From Sequoia sempervirens (lineage: Eukaryota; Streptophyta; Pinopsida; Cupressales; Cupressaceae), in assembly GCA_007258455.2 (NCBI GenBank), contig VDFB02270651.1:696430197-696494196 (forward strand): a stretch of 64,000 bases of DNA. Direction: 5' to 3'. Every line of letters starts with the position of its first letter. The stretch's first letter is position 1. Below the pieces are notes generated by a model. The model made no database searches. It worked only from the letters and a program-made list of their open reading frames with translations, and was not told the DNA's origin. Positions 45,684-56,997 of the stretch are shown here, piece by piece. A program made the position numbers and the translations under genes.

Positions 45684-47196
45684 TGTAATATTGGATCATG
45701 GTGAACTAACAGTGGATCCAAAGGCAATCACACTACTTTGGCCAAAGTGTTCTCATTCAGTACTTTGAATGAAGGACATCTATCACATACACTACTCAGG
45801 GCTGATTTGACTTAAAGTCATCTTAAACTACACATAGGTATTTCCTTCAATGGATAATCTATCATCCCAGAGATAACCTATCACCATTTTAACATACTTA
45901 GAATAAACCTACTTAACAAGTAAATACACAAGCTCCCTCCCATACTGGATAAACAATCCTAAGAGTAAGCACAAGCTATTCTAGTTAAATCAATAACTTA
46001 GCTAAGTGTAACACATATTTCACTCATGTTCAATCATATCTAGTATATAATACCTATGATAAACATCAATCTCCCATTATGGAGTACATACAATCACATC
46101 ATAAAAATTGTATAACAGCTTCTATTTTCTTTTCAAAGCTATTCTAATTTCCCTAAATGGAAGTTCTCATAAAAGAAAATTCAAACATTCATAGATAACA
46201 ATCTTTCATAAATAAAATAACAAAAGAGAATATCTCGTGCCTATTATCACTTATCCAATAAATTGACAGCAATGTAGCTTCTCCAAATAGCAACTAGACT
46301 GATTATAGCTTCTCAAGAGACATCACAATTAACTTCTAATACTCAAGTTGATGGAATACTTCTCTCCAATAGCAACTCTCTCTCAATATAATAGAATCTT
46401 CTCTCTCACTTACTCACAAATAAAACTAATAAAATGCAGAGTAAAAACTTGCAGCAATATGTGTCCTCAACAAGTGATCAAGCACCACTATTTATACAGC
46501 TATTTGGTAACTACTTTGCCTATAGTTTAGGCATGAGTTCTGACAGTAGCAAGAATGCATAGCAACACATAAATCATAGCAAAAAGGTGGCAAAAATGTA
46601 AGCTCATACTCAGCAAAAATATCTACAAATCAACCTTGCTTGATCGATAGAAAATAGAGACTTATTCAAATCTTCACATGGATAATTTGAATTATCTCCA
46701 ACAATAGACATCTACAGGTATAAGGAATCAAAGGTGGCACCAAAGCTTCCACACTATTCTCAAAGTTGGCATGGTTTTGTACATTCAATGAGAAATAGTC
46801 AATAACCAATTTGCAACACCATGCTTTCATCGACTTAGTCTGGGTGTGAGTCAATTTCAAATATTTATTCACTTGACAAAGTCATCGACCAATAAATTAC
46901 GGCTTAACAGATGTTGGTTCAAGCTCAAATACATGGCACTTTAAGTTTTACCAAGTCACATATGATCTTACCATAGGCATCAACTAAGTCTACACCATGC
47001 ATCAGCATAATGCAGCAAGCTATAATGAAGTATGTGTGTCCATAAAGCGTGACAGCAAGAGTAAAACTCGGCTTCTCAAAACACAGTCATATAAGCAACT
47101 TATAATCAGCCTCTATCATGGTGAATGATAGTCGGTTCCCAACCAATGGTTAATATATTAAATATATATTTTAATATATATATATAATACCCCTAC

Positions 47197-47291
<95 letters not shown>

Positions 47292-47305
47292 GTCTCCAAT
47301 ATATA

Positions 47306-47338
<33 letters not shown>

Positions 47339-48339
47339 CTGTGTGTGTGTGTGTGGTGTGTGTGTGTGTTTGTGTGTGGGTGTTAATATATATTTATATA
47401 TATACCTTTTTCCACCAAGCAAGTATACATTCGGTATAAAAATAAGTATAAGCAAGATAGTATTCACATAATAAACACAATATATCGATTGTATACATAT
47501 ATATGTATATAATTATATGCCTCTATGTACATGTATACGTATGTATACCTATATTGATACATTCATATGGGCATGTCCATTCGCCAACGTACACGTGCAT
47601 CGATACATATATACATATGGATATGTGTATATATTATACATATTTATGTTCACATTTGATTCACATATAGTTATTCACAATTACCATTGTATTGATAAAT
47701 GTTTGTGTGTGGTACATCTATACATGTGCATAAACATGTTAGATCCCATTGACATATATGTGCATATATATACACATACTCCACATACATTCTTCTTATC
47801 AATACAATTGTAATAGTACAAGAAAGAACTCTAAAGCTCAAATAGATAAACATCACCCAATAATGCATTTCAGTAGAATCAAGACTTTTACTTATGAAAA
47901 CACATCAACTAAGGATGACTTACCCTCTTCCCATAAACTGACTCAACTCAATTATTCTACTATGGTGTGTGTATTATGCTCAAATAGTTTTTTTTACCAA
48001 TTACCTGACCAAGATCTTCTCCTGAGTGATACTTCCCCTCTGCTTGGAGGAATTGAACATATACCTACAACCACTAACACATGCGCACAGTAGTCAATTG
48101 TTCATAACATATGCAGTATACATAAAAACATCTCCAAAGTTAGAATATCAATTCAATAACCATCCATTCACATATATGCAATACTTTCCCATGGGATAAC
48201 ATCAAGTGAGATAACATTCACATATGACACATTGATAAAAAAGTACAAGCACAATTTATTCATCTCCAAAATTCACATTACATTCATATTTACCCTACAT
48301 AGTAATCGTAAATAGTAATTTCTCAATTGGGGTGTAACA
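45684..48339 (-). repeat. 3' LTR of chromovirus 2 (left border tentative)
   Basis: The right border is firm: AATTGGGGTGTAACA abuts the polypurine tract. The left border TGTAATATTGG is inferred from the TG end and the shared 95 bp at 3338. Length is then about 2.66 kb. It contains a long dinucleotide tract. ORFs at 46348, 46666, 47171, 47517 and 47749 are LTR or microsatellite frames. Confidence 0.65.
47170..47400. repeat. (TA)n and (TG)n microsatellite
   Basis: About 85 bp of pure AT alternation (roughly 47204-47289), then TATGTG/GTGTGTG runs to about 47385. The pure AT tract may be miscounted by the assembler. Confidence 0.95.
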
Positions 48340-48350
48340 TACTCCCCCCT
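48340..48350 (-). other. Polypurine tract of chromovirus 2
   Basis: Minus strand AAGGGGGGAGTA immediately before the LTR start TGTTACACCCC. Confidence 0.9.
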
Positions 48351-48413
48351 TGATAATTATCGTCCCTAATGACTTTACGTAGCAACATAAAACACAACAA
48401 ATAACATATTGTT

Positions 48414-48651
48414 TCAAGCATTCCCAAAAGCATCAAGAATATGAGGAAACTTTTGTTGAATTTCAGCATAGTCCTCCCAAGTAGCTGAGTCTTCTGCATA
48501 CTGGTCCTAATGGACTTTGTATTGCAAGAATTCTTTGTTACGCAATTGAATCTTACATGTTTCGAGCACCTTGACGAGCTCGAGAGTTACTACCTCGAGG
48601 TCCCGTACCTGTAAAGCAGTCCAATCAATCACATGATTATCACCTGGTATA
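48414..48651 (-). pseudogene. Chromovirus 2 pol C-terminus with chromodomain-like tail
   Basis: The last 79 codons of pol, up to TGA at 48414-48416. It reads VIDWTALQVRDLEVVTLELV, then LRNKEFLQYKVH, a TAG where the chromovirus consensus has Trp, and DSATWEDYAEIQQKFP. The layout equals the tail of chromovirus 1. The upstream residues were separated by the Athila-like insertion in the middle of a Tyr-Ile pair and continue at 58266. Confidence 0.85.
48647..48651. repeat. Target-site duplication GTATA, left
   Basis: Equal to 58262-58266. Joining the flanks restores the chromovirus reading frame. Confidence 0.93.
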
Positions 48652-49911
48652 TGATGAGCTCAAAATATGCTTATAATTTGAGTATTATGATGTATTTTTA
48701 ATACCCTTACTCTTATTACTAATGGTTGTTTTAACTCTTTGATTAAATAATTTTTATCTAAAATTAGGTAGTATCATATAGCAATACATTCCTATATTCT
48801 TGTAGCTTAACATCTCTATGTGTCTTATTAATTACCCTGTTTGACCTCCTAAATGACTGATATAATGCATATGGTTTTTGAATAATGAAATAGATTTAAT
48901 ATGTGATTAATGAATGTGTATCGTGTTTTTTTCCATGCATGCTTTTTTTTGCTTCTGTCACCTTGTACATCACAGGTTGTTGAAGGGAGCATGAATGAGT
49001 CAAGTGCAGCAGATCTTGGCCTTGCAGTAAAGTCCATTTCCAGCATGGTGTCGAGGAAGTTGTTCCAGCGAAGACTCTGTAATCGAGTCATTGGGAATAA
49101 ATCTAAATGATCATTAATTTGGGAAGAGTGGAATGCTAAATTCTCTTTGAATCATGTTAAATGAATATGCTTTCATTTATAAGAAGTATGTTCCTCAGTT
49201 TCAGGATAAATTTATGTCCACGTCTTTCTTTGTTAGAGTTAGGTAGTTAGTTGCTTTTCTGATATAAATAAGTGTTCCTCCTGCACGAGTGAGCAAGCAC
49301 TGTATGTCAAAGTTAGTATTATGATAAGAATCAGAGCTTTGTGTTAGTTTTCTTATAAGCAGAACAGTGTATATGGTTCCAAGATTATAAATAAAAGCTG
49401 ATGAAGTTTTGAGTTCAATTCTTGCTTAACTAGTTGATGCTTGTTAAGGGGGGCCACTTAGTAAGTATCTGTAGTTAGTTAGTTGTTTATCTTCTATTGA
49501 TTATAAGTTAGATATTATTCTCGAAGGTTTCAGCACAAACTCAGTCTTATATTGTTCCTACAGCATCGAGAATCCATCCTTGTGTTTGTTCCTACAGCAT
49601 AAGGCCAGTTCATAGTTTGTCTCTTAGTAATAGTTGTCATGATTTCTGATTTGATTAAGTTACGCTTAAGTTTAGAACGCTTTGCAATACATTCCTGTAG
49701 CATAAGTATAATTCCTTCCACGCATTTATTTCTGGTAAATCATGACTAAAACTAGTTCTTAGTGCACATACAGTGCCGCTTCATTTCAAGTATATGTTCC
49801 CTGATTTGACAATGTAAATGAATGACCATAAGATGTTAGTCACCTGCTGGAATGTCCAATTCTTAGGTTAGGATTTGTCATGACTTTTATATCCTTTTGT
49901 GGATGCGACCA
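48652..49911 (+). repeat. 5' LTR of the Athila-like element
   Basis: Starts TGATGAGCTCAAAATA and ends GGATGCGACCA next to the primer site. Short phrases like ATTCCTGTAGCATAAG recur four times. ORFs 48849-49091 and 49530-49721 are LTR frames; the second has a twin at 57876-58067. Confidence 0.95.
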
Positions 49912-49915
49912 TTTT

Positions 49916-49933
49916 TGGCGCCGTTGTCAAGGA
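49916..49933 (+). other. Primer-binding site (tRNA-Asp type)
   Basis: TGGCGCCGTTGTCAAGGA, 4 nt after the LTR. Athila elements are known to use tRNA-Asp with TGGCGCCGTTGCCGGGGA; this copy differs at a few sites. Confidence 0.88.
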
Positions 49934-50034
49934 TGGTGTCAAGCTAAGAACCTATCATAGTCATTATTGGTAGTACTTTAGTCTGTTATTCAAGCATTTT
50001 TCAAAGTCCTTCAATTTACCATTCATTCTATTGC

Positions 50035-51500
50035 ATGCATAGAAGAAGAGACGCTTTGGGAAGATTCCTCCCTAACCTTCCATTCATTAATAACAATCAT
50101 GAACTAGCTTATAATCTATTTGAGGAAGGAGGAGACCAAGATATTAATACATTTGCTAAAAACCTGTTTGTTGAATTGCTATTTGACCCAGCTAATGAAG
50201 AACCTAAAGAAAATTCATTTGCTTTGATACTCCATCAAGAAAATATGGCACGAAATCCACCTAATCAACCTCCTGCTTTTGAATTCCCCATCATTGCTCA
50301 GCAAGATAATGAAAACCTTAAAAATATTCCTTCTTCATTACTTCCCAAGTTCTATGGACTAGTTACAGAGGACCCAGAAACTTTCTTGTTTGAGTTTGAT
50401 ATCCTCTATCGTAGCTATGATTACACTTCAGATGCTCACAGGCTGAAGCTATTTCCTGCTACTTTGAAAGAAGGAGCTCTTAAATGGTTCATGAGTCTGG
50501 GAAGGGGTTTTTTTGATAGTTGGGCCACCATGCAAACAAAATTTCTTGAGAAATACAAGGAATATTGTAAGAGTGGTAGTAAGGGAGATGATATATTCAG
50601 AATTCAACAAAAAGAGGATGAAATCCTGAAAGACTATCTCAAGATTCTTGTTTTCCCTAAAAATAATTCAGACCATACTCTCAATGAAGAATCTCAGAAA
50701 CTATTTTTCCTAAGGGGAATCAGTGATACCTATATAGATGCCCTAAACCTAATGGGAGGAGGATATATAACCCAAATGCCTTGGGATGATATCAAGAAAA
50801 TATGTATCAACTACTCTTGAGCAATTGTTAAGAAGGGTAGAGGTCATCAAACCACAGTGGGAAAGCCTTCTACTAGTGGAGTTTCACAAATGGAGATCAC
50901 AAATTTGTTGTCTGACTTCAAACAAGATATCATAAACAATATGGCTACATAGTTGGATAGTACGCAAGCTCGAAAGAAACATGAGGAAGATGAAGCAATC
51001 TTGGCTGAGTTTTGTCCACATTGCAGACAGAAGAAACATGACTGCAGATGTAAGATGGTGGCTAACCTAGAGGCTAAGAAATTACCTACTGATGTCAAGA
51101 TAGGAGAAGGTGATGATGACCAAGTATTCTTTGTCTCACAAAGGCGATCATGGGCTCAAAGACAAGGTATGCCTCAAGACCCTTTGAATTTTGGTAATCC
51201 TTATTCTAATTACAATAACCAATAGCAACCTACATATGGCCCATCACCACCTTGGAATACTTCTCAACCACACTAGCCTAACTATCAGAGTCTGCAATGG
51301 CAATCTCCTCAAGGAGGTTGGTAGCAGCCACAAGGACAATGGACTCCACCCCTAGGTAACTGGTAGCAGAATCCTCAATGGAGAGGTTCTCAGCAATGGC
51401 AAAACCAATTCCCTAGATCTCTGTAGCCACAGTAGCCACAACCTTTGGCTCTCATGCCATCTCTTGCAACACCTACAGCAAATACTAGCCCTCTAAAACA
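50035..51500 (+). pseudogene. gag: Athila-like gag
   Basis: Particle protein. 261 open codons from ATG 50035 (MHRRRDALGRFLPN), with the capsid domain at residues 110-235: LLPKFYGLVTEDPETFLFEF, RLKLFPATLKEGALKWFMSL, SWATMQTKFLEKY. After TGA at 50818 the same phase goes on, with a metal-binding cluster FCPHCRQKKHDCRC (about 51010-51050) instead of a standard CCHC knuckle, then a Gln/Trp/Pro-rich tail (51226-51450) with repeated TAG at expected Gln. The phase changes between 51450 and 51702. In the usual Athila plan gag and pol share one frame, so the shift is damage. Confidence 0.82.
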
Positions 51501-51701
51501 AATGCCTATGCCCTAAATATTCATGATATCCATCTCAGGTCTAGAACCACTCTTCCTGCTCCATAGCCACCTATAATTACAGAGATTCCAGACTTTGCCT
51601 CTAAACAACCTACTGATCTTGCAAAACATATACCTATATCAAATACTATCTCTAAGGAGCCTGTCCTGCAGCATCAGGCCAAACCGCATTTTCCTCAAAA
51701 A

Positions 51702-52649
51702 TTGCAAATTATTACATCCAAGTCTATGGAAGAGCCTACCTTTGATATTTTGGATCAACTAAAAAATGTACAAATTCAAATTCCTCTTTTTCAAGCTATT
51801 AAAGATGTCCCAATTTATGGAAAAGATATTAAGGAGGCATGTTTAAAGAAACCAAGAAGAAAGAAAAATGACCCCCAAACTATCCATGTTTTAGGACAAT
51901 TGGCTGATATTATGTTAGGGAAGGTAGTCATTCCAAAATATACTGACCCTGGGAGTCTTGTGGTAAAAATAAATATTAATGGCTAGATAGTAAAGAATGT
52001 TTTAATTGACCTTGGTGCAGCCATCAATGTAATGACCAAGCATACTATGGAGTCTTTGAATATCTTAAACATTCGGTCTACACCTACCATCCTGTAGCTT
52101 GCTGATAGTTCCATAGTAACACCTGATGGAGTGGTAGAAGATGTCATTTTTATTTTTGAGTCTTGGGAATACCCAACAGATTTCACCATATTGTCCACTA
52201 AGGCAACTTTGGGAGGATATCCTATCATCTTAGGTAGACCATGGTTAGCCATAGTTGATGCTTTTATAGGATGTTGTTCAGGAGACATGAAAATTTTTGA
52301 TGGTCAGTCAAGAAAGAAATTGGCTTTATACCCACCTACTTAGCCTTAGCCAGACTTGTCTCAACCAATTTGGCTAGATTTAGGAGAGGAAACTGAAGAA
52401 TTCAATTCATTGGCTTAGCTAATGATGCTACAAACTAATCCATTTTCACACCTTCAGAGTGAGGATGACCTGCTATTACACATTTTGCAGTCCAACTCTG
52501 ATCTGAGTAGCCCATTTGTTCCAGATAATTATCCTTAGTAGTGTTTCCTACAGCAACTGAATTATGAGAGCCTGCCACTTGAATCTCCTGCAATTTATCA
52601 CAATTTTCCTCTATATGAAATACAAACACCACCTTTATTAGCTACCTCT
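51702..52649 (+). pseudogene. pro: Athila-like protease region
   Basis: Open at 51702-51986, then TAG, then LIDLGAAINVM, the active-site form normal for this lineage, and further on ATLGGYPIILGRPWLAIVDA, the second conserved protease block. Four or more TAG codons follow in the spacer to RT (about 52340-52545), several beside Gln or Pro-Gln runs where CAG would fit. The phase is the same as RT. Confidence 0.8.
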
Positions 52650-53630
52650 ATGAATAATCTTATCAAGCAAGTAGAAGTGTCTCCAGGCCACTGTCTAAAC
52701 ATCAATAATAAGCTGCCTCAATCTCAACAAGCTGCCCTACTCACAATGTTGCAAGAACAACACAAAGCTTTTGCATGGGACTATGGGGATATGAAGGGAA
52801 TAGATACTCAACTTTGTACTCATAGGATCTATATTAAAGAAGATTGTTCACCTATTAGGCAACCTCAAAGAAGGATAAACCCAGCACTCAGGGAAATAGT
52901 TAAAAATGAGCTCCAAAAATTGCTTGATACTAGTTTCATCTACCCCATATCAGACAGTCAATGGGTTTCTCCATTGGTGATTGTTCCTAAAAAAGGTGTA
53001 AAATGGAGAGTTTGTGTAGACTACTGGGAGCTGAACACAGCAACTAAAAAGGATCACTTTCCATTGCTATTTGTTGACCAAGTACTAGACTCATTGTCTG
53101 GTAAAAAGTATTTCTCCTTTTTGGATGGATATAGTGGGTATAATCAAATTAGAATTACTTCTGAGGATCAAGACAAAATAAATTTTACCAGTCCATGGGG
53201 CACTTTTGCCTACTTTGTCTTACCTTTTGGACTATGTAATGCATCTGCAACATTTCAAAGGGCAGTGATCAATATTTTTGCTAATATTTCTCATGATTTT
53301 ATGGAGATTTACATGGATGACTTCACTACTTATGGAGTTACTTATGAAGAAGCATTAGCAAATCTGAAGAAAGTGTTGAAAAGATGTAAGGAGAAAAATT
53401 TGTCTTTGAATAGTGAGAAATGTTTTATGATGATGCAAGAGGGAATTGTTTTAGGCCATCATATCTCTCAAGCAGGAATTCAAGTTGATCCTGCAAAAAT
53501 AGAAGTTATTCTAACTTTGCAAACACCTATGAAACAAAAGGATATTAGAAGCTTCTTAGGACATGCTAGATATTATAGAAGATTCATCAAAGATTTTAGT
53601 AAAATAGCAGTCCATTATATGCGTTATTGA
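52650..53630 (+). pseudogene. pol: Athila-like reverse transcriptase
   Basis: Uninterrupted 326 codons covering almost all of RT: PIRQPQRRINPALREIVKNE, SPLVIVPKKG, CVDYWELN (Trp where the family has Arg), FSFLDGYSGYNQI, LPFGLCNASATFQR and the catalytic YMDD at residues 221-224, then LGHHISQAGIQVD. It ends at a one-base shift (about 53620) into the RNase H frame. The ATG used is internal; the domain began upstream in the same phase. The core residues are intact. Confidence 0.9.
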
Positions 53631-54316
53631 CTAAGGATTATGAATTTACCTGGACCGAGGCATGTGACAAATCTTTCCTGCAACTTAAGAACTTAGTTAC
53701 TCAGGCACCTATTCTTCAAGGCTTGAAGTGGAGTATGCCCTTTCATATACACACAGATGCTTCTGATTATGCCATAGGGGCAGTTTTAGGACAGAAAGAG
53801 AATTCCATAGAGCATTCCATATATTTCATTAGCAAAAACCTTCAAGGCCCTGAATTAAACTATACTGTCATAGAGAAAGAATTGCTAGCAGTTGTGTATG
53901 CCTTGAACAAGTTTCAACATTATGACACTAGTTACCAAATATTTGTCCATACAGATCATGCAGCAATAAGGTACCTCATGAATAAGCCTGCCATACCTGG
54001 CAGATTAGCAAGATGGCTCCTATTGTTGCAGGAATTTGATATCACAGTTATTGATAAGCCAAGTCGGGCTAATGTGGTGGTTGATTTCTTGTCAAGACTT
54101 CAAACAACTACACCTGCCACCCCTAAGGTAATTGATGATAGCTTTCCCAATGAGCATCTATTTTCTATTGCTGCTCGAACTCCATGGTATGCAGATATTG
54201 CAAATTATTTAGCAGCCAATAAGATCACAACTCACTTCTCACTAAAGAAAAGGAAATTGTTGGTTGAGAAAAGTTTTAACTTTTCATGGATTGCAGACTA
54301 TTTATTTTACACATAA
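53627..54316 (+). pseudogene. Athila-like RNase H
   Basis: 229 codons. HTDASDYAIGAVL (first Asp at 44), TVIEKELLAVVYAL, FVHTDHAAIRYLM, and NVVVDFLSRL supply the acidic residues in order. It ends at TAA 54314-54316, 12 nt before the integrase ATG in the same phase, so the two were one frame. Confidence 0.88.
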
Positions 54317-54328
54317 CCTGACCAAGTC

Positions 54329-55525
54329 ATGAGAAGGTGTGTTAGGGAAGATGAGACCTATGAAATTTTGCATGCCTGTCATGATGAGCCATGTGGTGGG
54401 CACTTTGCAACCAAGAGAACATCTATGAAAGTGCTTACTACAGGATACTATTGGCCCACACTACACAAAGATGTTGCAGCCTACACCAGAAAATGTGACA
54501 AATGTCAATGCATGGGGAGACCAACAAGGTCTGATGAAATGCCCTTGAATCCACAAGTGGTAGTCAGTCCCTTTGACAAGTGGGGCATGGATTTTGTTGG
54601 GCCTATCGATCCTCCATCCAATGGGAAATCATACATTTTGGTTTGTACTGATTATGTAACCAAGTGGGTGGAAGTAAAAGCAATGAAACATGCTCATAAC
54701 AATAAATTTGTTGAGTTCCTGTATGAACATATTTTTATTCGGTTTGGAGTCCCAAGGGAACTTGTTACTGATCAAGGAGCTCAGTTTACATCAAACTTAA
54801 TCACTACATTGATGAATGATTACAAGATCAAACATAGAAAGTCTAGCCCCTATCACCCTCAAGCCAATGGTGAGGTAGAGGTTACCAATAGAGAAATTGA
54901 GGCAATCCTTACTAAGACAGTACAATTACACAAGAAGGATTGGATCAGTCGCCTTCCCGAAGCATTATGGGCTTATAGGACAACATGGACAACTATTGGG
55001 TTCACTCCTTTTGAGTTACTCTATGGAAAAATTGCTATGTTGCCAATAGAGTTTGAGCATAAGACCTTAAGAACTACTCTCTAGCTTAACATTGATATTT
55101 CAGAGGCCCAAAAGGAATGTCTCCTGTAGCTGAATGCATTGGATGAGATACGGAAAGCTACCTTGCAGCATACTGAAACTATCCAATAGCAAAGAAAAAA
55201 ATGGCATAATAATCATATTCGAACTAAGCAATTTTCTGTTGGTGATTGGGCACTACTTTATGACTCTAGGTACAAGGAAAATCAAGGTAGACTCACCACA
55301 AGATGGCTTGGTCCTTATGAAATAGAAACTATTTTTGATAATGGTTCAGTTCAGTTAGCTACAATAGATCCAGTATGATTCAAGCTACTAGTTAATGGAC
55401 ATCGTCTTCGGTTGTATCATAAGCCAGCGTCTAAAGAGGAATTTATGAAGCAATTTGTCTCAGATGCAGCCACTAATACTCTTATAGCAAAATGCTTCAT
55501 CCTTTCTCCTGCAGCATCTCTTTAA
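54329..55525 (+). pseudogene. int: Athila-like integrase
   Basis: 251 open codons. H2C2 zinc site (HACHDEPCGGH..CDKCQ, residues 15-59). Catalytic D88 (KWGMDFVGP), D148 (LVTDQGAQF) and E184 (NGEVEVTNRE), with exactly 35 residues between the last two. After TAG 55082 the phase continues through two more TAGs and a TGA (DPV*FKLLVNG) to TAA at 55523. The tail (TRWLGPYEIETIFDNGSVQL, HRLRLYHKP) is the usual Gypsy C-terminal domain. The catalytic core is undamaged; the C-terminal stops would truncate it. Confidence 0.88.
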
Positions 55526-56082
55526 AATTCCACGTTGCATGCTCATAATAAAGGTTTCATTTTCAAGGAAGCCACATTCTCTGTTTTTCATCCATCACCA
55601 CCATTCATCCCCTTTTCTTCCATGTCATCCATCTTACCATACTGCCCTCATTTATGATTTTAATTACAGCCATCATTTCATGTTGAGTTGTGATCTTTCC
55701 TAGTATGTATGAGCATTTATTACAAGGTACACGATATCTTTTATTGTCACATCATTTATTTATTTCATTTATTCATCAATTGCTATGTACATATCAGTCA
55801 TTATTGCCTATTCTTTGCCTGTCCTTTTGTACATGTGTGGAAACATGCCAAATTTTTAGTAGGGGGCGGGGATAATCCATTTCAAATCTTTTCTTATGTC
55901 ACTGTCACAACTGGTAAGATATTTTTATTTTCTTGTACTTTCCAAATATGACCATGTTTTTATCCTAAACAACAATTAACTGCTTGATTTGGTAGTTCGT
56001 AATAATCATTTCATGCAAATATTCTTTGTGTCATAATTGGAAAAGTAAATAAAAGTGATGGCAGAAACAAGAAATCCAGGGA
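55526..56082 (+). other. Spacer between pol and the extra ORF
   Basis: AT-rich, with an internal polypurine tract TAGTAGGGGGCGGGGATAAT at 55857-55876 that resembles the true one before the 3' LTR (56984-56997). Confidence 0.6.
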
Positions 56083-56985
56083 ATGAAAGAGAAAATGGAT
56101 GAAATGATGAAAATAACTGGTAAAATTGTGGAATGTAGAGCACCGCCTAGAGTCTATGTTATGTGCCTAAAAGAGCAATTTCTTTGGTTTCAATTAATGA
56201 GAATTTCAAGGAATTTAGATCTTGTTATTCATACAGCCAAGGAATTTTATGATGCCTATCAAGTAGCCCCTAGTTGGATCAAAAATTCTTTATGTGAATT
56301 TTATTTGCATGGTTTGATAATTCCCTCTGAAACAAAGTGGAATCCACTTCTTTACATTGGTGATATTCATTTGAGGTCACTCATGTCTTGGGCAGCCAAT
56401 GAAACTAATTATTGTAGACAATTGGAGGCCTATGAAGAGGTTGAAAGGGATGAGCCTATCCCACTGCGACCTGAAAGCTCAGATCCCTACATAATGCTGA
56501 AAACTTGGCTTACTGTTGCATATGGGTTCAATGATCAAACAGAAAGAATAAAAATATTCGATATCAGGAAGCAAGTTTATGAAGAATTCAAAGGCCAACC
56601 ATATCTATTTTGGAAGCTTTCCTCTTCCATAATTGAAAAGAGATGGGAAAAACTAACTGTTGGTCTAAGGAAATCTGAGCCTCACAACCCCCTGAACTTT
56701 AAAGTAGCCCTTAGAAGGACAGAGAAGTACATGCAGCTTAGTCTTCAAAAGAGGTTTGAGTTATGGTTGCCAATAACATTTCAACCTCCAGTTTTGATGT
56801 GGCCACTTTATCCTTATCGAGCTATAGATGTCAATGAGGATACAGAAACCCGCAGATATGAGAGATGCCAAAATTTTAGGGGTTTCTACTATAAATTTGG
56901 AACTTCACTACAAGGCCATGCTACTCCTATGGATTTCAAAGAAACAACCAGGAAGATTAATGCTGGAGAACCATCATTAGGATAA
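56083..56985 (+). CDS. Uninterrupted 300-codon extra ORF of the Athila-like element, unknown family
   Basis: The longest clean frame of the element apart from RT, in the position where other Athila elements carry an env-like gene. I do not recognise the protein. It lacks a signal peptide and any clear membrane segment, so it does not look like an envelope protein. It is rich in Lys, Glu and aromatic residues: WIKNSLCEFYLHGL, KTWLTVAYGFNDQTERIKIF, YLFWKLSSSIIEKRWEKL, FELWLPITFQPPVLMWPLYP, and an Arg-rich RRYERCQNFRGFYYKFG near the end. It may be a nucleic-acid or particle protein, by inference only. The stop lies 12 bp before the LTR, so it overlaps the polypurine tract. An upstream ATG at 56058 is out of phase and closed after 14 codons. 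Confidence 0.65.
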   Translation: MKEKMDEMMKITGKIVECRAPPRVYVMCLKEQFLWFQLMRISRNLDLVIHTAKEFYDAYQVAPSWIKNSLCEFYLHGLIIPSETKWNPLLYIGDIHLRSLMSWAANETNYCRQLEAYEEVERDEPIPLRPESSDPYIMLKTWLTVAYGFNDQTERIKIFDIRKQVYEEFKGQPYLFWKLSSSIIEKRWEKLTVGLRKSEPHNPLNFKVALRRTEKYMQLSLQKRFELWLPITFQPPVLMWPLYPYRAIDVNEDTETRRYERCQNFRGFYYKFGTSLQGHATPMDFKETTRKINAGEPSLG

Positions 56986-56997
56986 GTAGGGGGCAGA
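56984..56997 (+). other. Polypurine tract of the Athila-like element
   Basis: AAGTAGGGGGCAGA directly before the LTR start TGATGAGCTC. Confidence 0.88.

Noticed and set aside
47171..47467. 98-codon minus-strand ORF rich in Tyr/Ile
   Set aside because: It is the translation of a TA/TG microsatellite.
49530..49721. 63-codon minus-strand ORF, repeated at 57876-58067
   Set aside because: Both copies lie at the same place in the two Athila-like LTRs; the duplication comes from LTR identity, not gene conservation.
56083..56985. Envelope gene of an endogenous virus
   Set aside because: Position fits, but there is no signal peptide, transmembrane segment or cleavage site, so I left the family open.
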